NCBI GenBank assembly: GCA_012932295.1
Contig: JAAONU010000016.1
Location: 45,849,241 to 45,913,240 of the forward strand
DNA from: Cyclina sinensis
Taxonomy: Eukaryota; Mollusca; Bivalvia; Venerida; Veneridae
DNA: 64,000 nucleotides
Direction: 5' to 3'
The position numbers were made by a program, and so were the translations under genes. Below, in pieces: positions 49,768-60,848 of this stretch (positions within the stretch are counted from its first letter, which is position 1; each line of letters starts with the position of its first letter). The notes beneath the pieces were generated by a model. It was not told where the DNA came from. It saw only the letters and a program-made list of their open reading frames with translations, and searched no databases.

Positions 49768-52700
49768 GCATTACATTGAAATGTTTTGAAATCTCTTTTT
49801 CTTGTTCTGAATATTCACTTAAATATTTATTGTCGATAGCCAAGGGGTAAAATCAGTTATTAAGATTCCAATGAAATCATGCAATGAATTAAAATTTGTG
49901 CCTCATTTAAGTGATGTTTTGGAATCATTTGATCATCCTCGTTAACGTTGCTGTTGGTGTTTTGCAATCTTCAAATAATTAAATGTCGACAAAAAGATAA
50001 ACTTCCGTGTTAACTTACAATAAACTAGTTAGTTTGATTACATTGCCAGTGAATTTCTGCAATCTCTCTTCATTGGCATTAACCGACACTTGAAGAACGA
50101 CCTTGTTGAAAAATTAATTGCAAATGCAGAGACTTTGATGGCATTGTAGCATGCATGTAATTAATCATTTCATTCAGTACAAGTGCATGAAACTTCAGCA
50201 TAGTCAGACATTGTATTCCTTAACACTGAATATTTAATACAAATCCTCAACAACATATTTTCCAAACACAAGTGACTTTTGTAACTGACTTATACGATTC
50301 ATCCATACAGTTATCATAATGACCTTGCTCCATGGTAAAACAGAGATCGTCTAGAAACATTGTTCTTAAATTCAACTCGATTCTTTTATGCCAATACCGT
50401 TTTTCAAAGAAAAAAATGTGATCAAGAAAAAAATATGTTACTAGAAATCACTCGACTTACATGATATATCTTGCATAATACAATTTTGTTTTCGAAAACA
50501 GTTAACTATTATATTATAGTTCCCATTGGTTATCTGACCTGACGACTGTCTGTGTGAATGAACTCTTTTCTATGATTATCTTGAGCAAATTTGAGTAAAG
50601 TTTCTTGGTCCATCAGCAGTTTCTTCTTTCAATGCTTTCGTAAAACAGCTAAATGTATCTTTCATCATCCAATTCGTTGCGCAAACACATTAAAACTCTT
50701 TTACATATATCAATGTCAGAAAACCACCTGCCTGCTGTTTTACTCTGATTTAGTATCTTGCCATTTTCAATTGAATGCCACTGAGTTGATTAGAGAAAAG
50801 AAAAACACATTCTGAACAACATGAATGATCACAGACAAAAAGCACTGAGACAAACGTATAAGGAAACACTGCTCAAACTTGTTTTGAATTATTCACAAGT
50901 GTTAATTGTGTGAGTGCAAACATCGGCCTTGATTGAAGTTTCACTGTTTGATGTCGCATGTTTTTGTAATTACTGAATTACATTTTAGAAACAATGGAAT
51001 TCATATTGTGAGCAGTTAAACACTAACAATTATCATTTTGTCTTCCTTTTATATAATTATTTAGTATACGAATGTTTCAGAACAGACTTTTTAGTAACCA
51101 GTGTTTACTTTAAAGTACTGTCTAGACTCTGACAAACACCCTCCCTTATAATCAGTATCTTTTAAAACCTCTATTCTCATATTCAAGAATTTAGAGCATT
51201 TCATTCCCTTTAAATTCATTCACATATATTTGCTATTAAACGAATCTTTTGTTTCCAGTTGACATACTCATAGCTTCTTGTTAGCTTTATACAAACCCTA
51301 AATAAATCATAAACAATCGCATTTAACCATCAAAGTATTACAAAGGACACATCTTTATTCAATGTTAATTATTCACAAAATGTGTTTTTGTTTGATTTTT
51401 ACGTGAAAACATTGATCGCAGCTTTGATTTTCAAGCAAATGGTCTATCTCAAAATACGGACATTGAATCTATGAAAGTAATGCTAAGAACCACAACCGGT
51501 TTAATAATTTGTTTTAATCGATTTGTTTAGGCGTTGCAAATATTCCAGTTTGAATAATGAGCTATACTTAAGATTTAAGGCTACGCTTAACATATGTTCG
51601 TACTGATACTTATTCGGGAACTTCAAGAGACCATCTTTCAACGCCGTTTGTAGTTTGTGCTTAGCGTAAATATCAAGCAAATCCGGGACGTACTCTTAAA
51701 CGACCTGACAAATGGAGAAATTATTAGAAAATAACATTTTTTCTAACTCTTCATTCTTGCTATTTTCGGACACTTCCGCTTTTCGATTTCGACAGGAATT
51801 GGCATTCGGCCTAGCATCTGTAATAACCTTAATTGATTAAACAAGTTTAATGTTAGGATTTTGCTAAGTTAAGCTCTGCCTGTACTAACAGATAAGACCA
51901 AATTTCCGCGCTATATTGACTTGGTGAGAGAACCACTTTTTATACAAGTTTGCGGCAGTTATGGAAATTAGATTTTTAGGCATTACGTGGTGGACAAAAC
52001 GCTCTGCAACTTTTGTGGGCCTCAGAGAATTCCCTATCGCATGTAAGAATTACTCCTAAATTTACACAAGATTCAATCATCTTAAGCTTATTTGTGTTTA
52101 AGTACACACTGTTCAAAGTCTTACAGTTGTGCGTACTCTGTTTCTAAATACTGTAACTTTGTTCAGCATAGTACCTTAACTACTTTTGTTGTCTTACCTG
52201 CAGTACATGGAAATAGACGGCGTAAGGTTAGACTAACGGTCAATCAATCGATTTTTCATATTTCCGTGATGATCTTTTTTTACTCATATAGCTTATTAAA
52301 TGAACATTTGAGGCTAACATCATCAAAGGCTGATCGGGTGTTATGCATCTAACACATTAGTTCTTATGGCTAAATTGTAGGCAGTGGTCTCTTCCAAACA
52401 GTGAAATGCAGTTCTGCATTGGACTTGGTCTCAGTCCATGCTGTTATGCAAATTGAATATATGCAAAAGCCTCCTGATTTAGATAATGTACAAACAAGAA
52501 CATGATTAAGTTCCATCTCAGTTGAGCTACTCCCATTTATACTGGCGTATATATTTTGTTAACAACTTATGGGTGTATCATTGGCCACAATCGTCACAAT
52601 AAAGCAAATAAATTCTCCAAAATCATAGGATCTACATTTATCATGTCTTGTAAACACAGTGTTGTTTTTGTTTATTTGTTTATTTTTTGAAGAACTTGCA

Positions 52701-54531
52701 GATTAGTATATAACTAATTATCCCAGCAATGCTTGAGAAGAAACATTACACGAAAGTAGGTATTTTTAAAACCGTTGCCATCTACGAACCTAGTCATGAT
52801 AAATTAAGTGAAAATAATCAGCATATTAATAATATCATAACAATCATTTCTTTTTTGGTCAAGTGTTCATGAATTAGTGTGAACATTTGTATGAACTGGC
52901 GACAATGTTACATATATTTTTTATGAATGGACTGTATAATGACTTAAACACTCCATTTCCTAATGTCAGAATTATATGCTCAATGATAGAATGGTGATTT
53001 TATGGGCACATTCACACTCGCAATCCTATCTTTTAACACCTCTTTTATTTTCCGTTGTTCCATCAAAATGGTCTTATTGGTTCTGATTAGAGTGGGCGAG
53101 TGTTTTTCTCTATGGAGCTTTTATTGATTTTGTAGATAAATAGTAGACTGTGCTTGTGAAAAAAACTACCAAAAAAAGGAAAGAAAAATACCTATGACCA
53201 ATAAAAAAAGCAAACCGCGAAAATATCGAAGTATATACTAGAGAGCAAATTCAAAGAATACTGCAAGATATTTTTCGTTCACTTTTTTAGAAATGCCTAT
53301 AATAAGCCTTTGCCAAGTCATACTATAGCGACTTTCGTATTTTTTTATAAAGATTATAAAGCTGTTGTTACATCTGGCTGCCAAAAGGTGACAACAAAGA
53401 CAAAAAGCAATCACTTTACAATGACCTTTTTGAATTTGACTTGAGTCATATTTCTTAGGTAGTTGAAAAGAAAAATAAAAACACCTGGTTCTTTAGCTGA
53501 AAAATAACTATTGCTTTTAAATTTGTATTATGTTCTATAATCACTCCAACATCTGCATACAAGAAACAATAGCTACTGATTTATTTGAAAAAGCTGAATG
53601 TAATTGTCACAAAATAACAGTAAGTATATATATTAAGTCAAGGCATTTTGTAATTATGGTTCCACAACTTACTGATAAATAACATAAAGCACATACTAAG
53701 TGTTAAACGTGGATTTATGCTTTATTTTGTTTTTTTTTCTGTTCAGACCCAAATCATTGTTATTATTTTCATCCGACAAATCCATTAACAGACTCTATCT
53801 AAACCAAATGACCAGAAATGTTATCACAAGAATAGAAGGATGTTTTTCTACTTAAGGTAACATCTTGCTTTCTTGAGGTGACATTATGTACTTTTAATTT
53901 TAGTTTTATGAAGATATCGCAAAAAAATCACTACCGTCATTTTCTATATAAGAATTTATATTTGAGATACTCTCTGTACAAGCATACAACTCATGTCTCA
54001 GACATGACACGTACATTCTGTGTTATCTAGATATTTATATTTCATGAGAACAGGCCTCCGCATTAGGTTTGGTGTATTTTCCTGTTACGATGTTACAGAT
54101 AAATAGTAGCTGCACGGCAGAAACTTTACACTTATAGAACACAAAATGTAAATAAAGCTTCGTATTTGTGGTGTTTTGGCACAATCCTAAAAAAATCAGC
54201 ATTGATTACTTCTTCTCTTTGGTTTTGCATTTATCTACTCAACCATGTATGTGGTTTTCCTTTCAATCGATCATGAATTACGACATTGAGTCTGATTTAT
54301 TACTGCCCTGAATTCTTTTGAATGGATAATTTTCATTGGAATGTCTTGCCTGAGCATCTTAGCTTTGTTGTAGACTTGTTTTGATAATCGAAAGTCCTAT
54401 TACGTCACAATGATAAATAAGAGCTGACAGCATGATCCTGATGCCCACTTATGCGCATTAGAAATTACCGAGATTAATCAAGAACGTCGACCCCCAGCAT
54501 GGTGAGCCTTATGCAGCTGGATGCAGTTATT
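49768..54531. other. AT-rich non-coding stretch, nothing recognised
   Basis: About 4.8 kb with no supported gene or mobile element. The longest open frames are below 90 codons and show no family resemblance. A short phrase near 51350-51400 ('aattattcacaaaatgtg') echoes one anchor of the triplicated segment but is too short to call a fourth copy. Confidence 0.5.
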
Positions 54532-54573
54532 ATCCTCCGCCGATGTAATCTGGAGGGGGGATTGTTTTGGCAT

Positions 54574-54607
54574 TGTCCGTCCGTCCGTCCGTCCCTCCTT
54601 CCGTCAG
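54574..54607. repeat. (GTCC)n microsatellite
   Basis: GTCC is repeated about five times without interruption, then decays to CTCCTTCCGTC. It lies about 42 bases from the left end of the element at 54532. The short open frame starting at 54567 translates it as repeated V-R-P-S residues and is not a gene. Confidence 0.95.
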
Positions 54608-55009
54608 AATTTCGTTTCCGTGCTATTTCTTTGCAGCTACTGACTGGATTTCAGTAAAACCTTGTAGGAACTTTCAATACCAAAAGGAGATGGGCATATC
54701 CTCGGCATATTATGGTTGGACTCTTCAACACAAATTTATGTCCCTTGATTAGTTATGCAGTATGTAATCTGAGTAAGATTTGTTTCCGTGCTATTTCTCG
54801 GCAACGGCTTACTGGATTTCAACGAAACTGTGGGAACCATCACTATCAGAAGGAGATGTGCTTATCTTTGGAATGTCCTGGTCGGACCATTTAACACAGA
54901 GTTATGGTCCCTGAATAGTTATTCACTATGTATAAGAAATAACTTTTTTTTCTTGAAGCTGAACATGAAAATTTAGTGTGTATTTTAAAATGAATGACCA
55001 AGAATGGCA

Positions 55010-55897
55010 TTATCTTTTCTGATCAGTGGTTTGACCAAAATTTGAAAAGTAAGAAACAAGTGTGTGTTATTCATCATCGAGAGGATATAACAAAATGGGG
55101 TTGTTTGATGAAACTTAGATGTTGAGTTCTATTTGCCATTGCTGTATCACAAATAACAGTTTTGACAGAACTTAAAGATTTAAATATAAAAAGAACTGTT
55201 TCTAAAAGTTCTTCAATGATTTCCTGAGAATTGTATAAATATCTAGTTCAAAATATGCCCCTGTGTCAAAATTGGCCTTACCCAAGGGGTTTGTTTGTTT
55301 ACATAGGCATATTTTGTGAAAATTTTATAAAATCTTCATGTCTTATTTTGGGAAAACTATCTAAAACTGTATAAACTTTATAGATGTATTTATTTTCTCA
55401 TTGGACCAAAATTAGTTGTACCACGCGGGACAACACTTGATTTTGCATGGACTTACATAGGGAAAACTTAAAAAAATCTTGTCTGAAACCACAAAGCCAT
55501 GGGCTAAGAGTTTTTGCAAGAAACATTAGCAAGAGGTCCTCTTCCTAGATTGTTCAAATCAAGCTCCTATTGTCATTATTGGCCCGTCCCTGAAGTCACT
55601 TGATTTTACATAGGCTTATAAAAGGAAAACTTTAAAAAAATGTCTTATCTGAAACCACAAAGCCTAGAAATTAGATATTTTGCAGAGACTTTATAGAGCA
55701 TCAGCGAGAGATCCACCACCAAGTTTGTTGAAAAATACAAACCTTGGGTGAAAATTAGCTCTACCCTGGGGGTAACTTGAATTCATATAGAATTATATAG
55801 GGAGAACTTTAAACAAAGCTTCTGAGGGTTGTTTCAACAGTATAACCAAAGCCAAAGTATTCAGGTGAGCAATCCAGGGCTATCATTGCTCGCTTGT
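55010..55897 (+). mobile_element. Second core-repeat element nested inside 54532-56096
   Basis: Degenerate units of ~165-175 bp are marked by 'cataggcatattttgtgaaa' near 55301, 'tacatagggaaaacttaaa' near 55453, 'cataggcttataaaaggaaa' near 55610 and 'atagaattatatagggagaa' near 55787. Each is followed by 'ctgaaaccacaaagcc'-like and 'gagatccaccaccaagtttg'-like phrases. The right end carries GAGCAAT (55867-55873) paired with ATTGCTC (55885-55891), preceded by CAGGTGAGC and followed by CTTGTT. That combination resembles common bivalve repeat termini and also the AGGTGAGCT half of the hairpin at 41429. The left boundary is approximate. Confidence 0.68.
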
Positions 55898-56113
55898 TGA
55901 AAATGTTTTGATATCAATTCTCTCAAATGACATCATTTACAATAGTGTATTTCTGCATGGCAGAGCTAAACTTTTATGGGAATTGATTTATTATAGAAAA
56001 AGGTACCAAATTGATTTGTCACTCAAATTCCAAGGTCAAAGATTTATGTAAACTTTACTGCCACATTCCAGTGATTTATATGATTCGGCGGGGGATACAA
56101 ATTCAACGAATTT

Positions 56114-59100
56114 GCTTGTTCACTCATAACATCATCTAGAACTCCTGGATTATCTTGTTCTCTAGTAATTATTTCATAACCGTAAAATAATGTAGTAATT
56201 TGAAACCCTTACCGACCAAAGCACCGGCCGACCAACATCTGCTTAACGATTGACCTCTTCTTCGAATCGGGCATAGTAAATCATTTAAGCAGCTTTGAAA
56301 TGTGTCTAAGGCGAAAATAAGAAAGACTATTGTCGCCGTGTTGATATGTTTCGCTTGTTTTATAATGTAGAAATCGTGGGTCGTTAAATCCTGATTGATC
56401 GCCTAAGCTGAAGTTTCATTTTCTTTTCAACATGAAGTCTTAATTAGTTTTGATGAATACTGTACTGAACTGAAATTTTAAATTTTCCATTTTCCCCCTT
56501 AAATTTCTAACAATAAAGTCAAGCGAGTAATTTGTTTCAGTATTGGTGGTTGAAATTATATTTTGTCTGTTTGCACTGTAGTACGTATTTCAGATTTCGT
56601 CACATGTTTTAAGGCTTAATCAGTGTCATGTGCTATCTTAATTTATAAATCGATTAAAGTCAGTACACAAAATCACTAAGCCAGTTTTTTTAATAAAACA
56701 AAGTTGCTTCGTTGATGTCTTTGTATTGCAGAACAACATGGAAATAGTCAACTGAAAGGAATATGCTTGAATATAAAACTGCCAGTTGTATGACGGGTGA
56801 TTGCAATATTTTCGCTTTGGTGACATGTGATATGAGATATCCCGCAGACAGGACGTTCAAAGGTTAAATGTTAAAACCTTTTCAAATCACTACTTCTTCG
56901 CACTTTTAGAACGACTTAACATTTTCACGCTTGTAGATGATTTTTTTTGCACTGCTATTGCTTGATTACTAAACCTTCATAAAAACAGTGGCTTCATCTT
57001 AAAGGTGAATAACGTTTTGATAGTGTTAAAGTTGATTTCAAATGCAGATAGTATTTCAATTTATCATTTTAGCACCACTTACCCTGTATAATTTGCAAAA
57101 AGCAATTTTCTGTGCTTAAGCTTAGTGTTAAAGTTTAAAGAAAAAAAAAAAGAAAATATAATCGATCATTGGAAGAAGAAATAAATGAGGGGAAAATTAA
57201 TTAAACATTCAAAAGGTTTTTATTTAATAAATAAATCCTCTTCGATTTTTAATGAAAATTAAATGTCAAGTAATTTCGCATGCTTGGTAATTTCTCGCCA
57301 ACATATGAAATATTTTAAATCGATGTAAAATTACTATAATTGTCTTAGAAATACTTTGGAAAACTGGCGTGAGAACAATTATAGCATTTAAATACAAAGT
57401 TCATCAATAACAGATTGAGCATCAAATATTAATCGTTAATTATGTAACTGTACGCCGATTCTGCATTTCTTTCTAATGACATTTATTTGCTCTTTTCTAT
57501 ACAACTTACATGGCAGACTCAAAGGGTGAAGGCAAAAACGTTTCATCTACTTGATGCAGTGAAATTTATTCAACCGTCACACTTTATTTCTAGAAATAAT
57601 CTTACGCTAGCGTCTAGTAAATATTTTTCTCTTGAAACTTAATCTTTAAAGACAGAGTTATTAACAACATTTCTATAAACCCAATGGGATATATTTCCTC
57701 ATGGCATTGTATGTCCGACCGTATGTTATTGCCATCATGAAATATATCTGTAAATTGGTTTTTAACATAACTTTTTAGAAATGTTTCTCCCTTAGGACTG
57801 TAAAATGACACACGAGTAATGGGCCATTTCCTATTTAAATTGTTATGATGTTTCTTATTGACTACTTCTGTCAAATGGATAAAAAAAATAGTCATTTATT
57901 TATTTTTAGCAGATACAGTTGACCGCACATATAGTATCGAAATGTCACGGTCTGAATATTTTCTGGGATTCTTAGCGTTGTGGCGTCTTTTCTACACAGA
58001 ATACGTATGAATTCCAGTCCACGGCCTCCTCTGTGTCAAAAATATAAAGATTTTTACAACTTTCCTATTTCAAAGTCGCTGCTTTTAAATGTCCTCATGA
58101 TAAAATTTTGAATACCCTGGTTATATTCAGTTTTTTGGTAAAGAGATTGTATCAAATAAAAATCATCCCTACAGATTAAAAAAAAAGAAAGAAAAAAAAA
58201 ACATTTAGAGAAATTCTTACAAGTACAAGGATATGTGGTATCTTTTTGGTAACAACGAAAATTTAAATGATGCCTTCAATGGTGTATTTAAGCAAAGTTG
58301 GAAATATTAACATTATTATAATGCATATCACACTTCGTTCATAAAGATTTTAAACACATGATATTAATAATCAGAGCTGTTATTTTTTTTAATTCAGACT
58401 TATCTAAATAGTTATCAATCTAAATAATTATCATTTACTTAACGAATACGTGATTCTGGAAAATATATCTCAGAGTAACAATATACATAAAAAAGTTAAT
58501 TTTGCTTTACTTTACTTGTCACTTTTATTGTTATCTATGTTTTAAACTGTTTAAAGAAGTTTTATTCAGTCATATCATAAAGAAATTAGCTTAGAAAAAC
58601 TTAACTGGATCATTATTAGTTTGTATGTGAAAACACTGTTCGACATTTAATATGTATGTCTTATACATACGCTTTTCAGTTGTACTATTACCTTACTTAT
58701 ATAAACATTTGTGTCGAGAATGAATTTGAACCGTTTGTTTTCAGATATACTCTGTACTATTTCTCAAAATACACGTTCTCGATATGAAATGAACTCAAAT
58801 TCTTTTGATGTGTTGCAATTTGATGGCAATAAACGAAAGATGGGTGGGAACCTGCTGTATATATGGATAGTATCTTTTCATGATCGTGTAGCCAGTCAAA
58901 TGACGTTATGACAATAAAACAAATAAGATCTGCAAAAATGAAGAGAGAATACAAATTTTAAATATGTTTTCCCATTGTCGAACTTATCTAAACTGCTGAT
59001 ATGAATTCCAGAAAGTTTCTGAGCAAAGAAAACATTGATACAATGATGCAAAATTTACATATAGATGCTTTGTATATTAAGAAGTTTAGATGAAGCTCTC

Positions 59101-59759
59101 GCTTGCATACATTAATTCATCAAATAATCACACTTGCCTTTTATTGAAATATTATCTGAGCAAATATCTGAAGAGAATGCAGATAAACAATTGAAGTCTG
59201 GGTAATGCATTGTCACATTATGCTAGGCTCTACAGCACCTTTTAATTTTGATGTGTGGGATGATATTGTCCGTAAATGCTTGGTATAAAACTCTTACTGC
59301 ACACTTAAAATGAAAGCTATCTGTTCTCATTTGTTGTTTATAATTATACATTATTAAGGAGTGCGATGTATTTCACAGTCAATTGTTTTTTTTATACGGA
59401 CACATGACGAAAACTCTGAAATATTTTGTTTCAATTTTTAGAATGTCAGCGATGAGCTGACAGCCTCAGGTACCGCAAATTTAAATCAGGCCTCGGTTAA
59501 TTTATCTAGATTTATCTAGATTGTTGCGCACATCAACATCTAAGCTTTTTCATGGTTAATACAGAAATGATGAAGTCAGATAACAATACACGCACAACTA
59601 ATTATTATAGACACCCACACACACTAAAATTCCCGCACTAAAAGTGTTACTGTAGACACATGGAAATGAATTAACATTCAATTCCGATGCTCACTGACTC
59701 TGGTACACTATATTGCTCTGTTCTATCCTCTTATCCAGCTTGCATAGTGTGTATACGTA
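56114..59759. other. AT-rich non-coding stretch, nothing recognised
   Basis: About 3.6 kb with no supported gene. Open frames of 60-93 codons on both strands (for example 57614-57895 minus, 58711-58911 plus) carry no known motif. A short hairpin, TATGTATG with CATACGC, lies near 58651-58671. Confidence 0.5.
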
Positions 59760-59852
59760 TAATGCACTGTGACACTGAAGAAAACGGACCCAAATTCGGC
59801 CGAAATATTACACCCCCACCCAACTTGAATTCCTGGATTCGCCCCTGCTAGC
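59760..59852 (-). mobile_element. Solo transposon-like terminus (CAGGGGCGAATCCAGGA)
   Basis: Read on the minus strand from 59849, the sequence begins CAGGGGCGAATCCAGGAATT and continues into 'gggtgggggtgtaatatttc'. A GGGGCGGATCCAGGA-type word is a common end of non-autonomous DNA transposons and related repeats in many animals. No matching inverted partner was found within a few kilobases, so this is a truncated end or a coincidence. No open frame is associated. Confidence 0.4.
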
Positions 59853-60616
59853 TAGGATAAAATAGCAACTATGCTTCTAATTCCATAACTGAAATTCAGA
59901 ACAAACATAACGAATGTCCAATGTCTTTTATAGATTTAGAGTTACAACCGAAAGTGAGATTTTAAGCTTCATTGTTTTAGTAAAAACTACAGGTTTGCAG
60001 ATCGGAATAAAATATGGCAAGTTATTTATTAGAATAATCTAACGAAATGCTGCGCTGTTAACCCCGTCTTGTTTGCATCGTCTAGATTTGTATAGCTTCA
60101 ATGGTACTAAACAGTCAGATATGCTTAGAAAATTATGTTTAGCTGAAGTCTTAATTGTGCTATTTCAAGCTTAGAAATAAGAACTAATGCAGAACTAATG
60201 AAAATTAGCTGACAATTAGTGAAACTTGGTGAATGAACAACTTCGATAATGAGCGCGCTAGAAATATGTTTGGATAATGAACAAAAATCAACTGCACTTA
60301 ACGATGCCAAATAGCTGTCAAAAGATGTCGGCATCTAGTGAATGACATGGTAACTAAGACGAAATGATTGCTTGTTAATAAAAAAATTGCCAAAACGTTT
60401 TTGCTTTGTAAATATTTTTTAGAGGCGACAAAAGAGAAAACAAAAATAAATGTAATGCAAAATCTAATGCTTTTCTGTTGCGTACTCGTGATAGTTCATA
60501 ACCTTAATATGATGCGTCTTTCAACATATTCACTATAATTTTCACTTACCCATTATTCAAACTGTTACGCGTATTCCAGTAAAAACGTACAGGTAGCTTA
60601 TATTGTGTTCCAATCC
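59853..60616. other. AT-rich non-coding stretch, nothing recognised
   Basis: No supported feature. A 69-codon minus-strand frame (60125-60334) has no recognisable motif. Confidence 0.5.
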
Positions 60617-60848
60617 GATCTTTCTGAACGTTTTTTTTTTTCTTAGGAAGGATTAAAATCATGTTTTGATTAGAATTTGTCTATGACTGTAACATACTGT
60701 TAACGTTCTTCCTGCACATGATCGAATTTAGCGATCTTTCTGAACTTTGTTTTTCTTAGAGAGGATTAAAATCATGTTTTGATTAGAGAATTTTTCTATG
60801 ACTGTAACATACTGTTAACGTTCTTCTTGCACATAATCGAATTTAGCA
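60617..60848. repeat. 116-bp tandem duplication
   Basis: GATCTTTCTGAAC starts at 60617 and again at 60733. Both copies continue through 'ggattaaaatcatgttttga', 'ctatgactgtaacatactgt' and 'taacgttcttc' to 'atcgaatttagc'. Differences are a shorter T-run in the second copy, a few indels and scattered substitutions. It is older than the 41811 duplication. Confidence 0.92.

Larger units (their letters stand above)
54532..56096 (+). mobile_element. Nested composite element with ATCCTCCGCCGA inverted ends
   Basis: The left end ATCCTCCGCCGA (54532-54543) and the right end TCGGCGGGGGAT (56085-56096) are inverted with 11 of 12 bases matching. The left end folds back onto GGAGGGGGGAT (54552-54562). A (GTCC)n stretch lies at 54574-54607. 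Two core units follow: 'tttcgtttccgtgctatttc' near 54609 and 'gatttgtttccgtgctattt' near 54777, period ~168. Just outside the right end AAATTCaacGAATTT (56099-56113) makes a perfect short hairpin. The interior from about 55010 to 55897 belongs to another element (separate entry), explaining the 1565-bp length. No coding capacity. Confidence 0.8.

Noticed and set aside
51240..51420. Possible fourth, very old copy of the triplicated unit's end
   Set aside because: Only 'aattattcacaaaatgtg' and loosely similar flanks match; the other anchors are missing, so chance or low complexity cannot be excluded.
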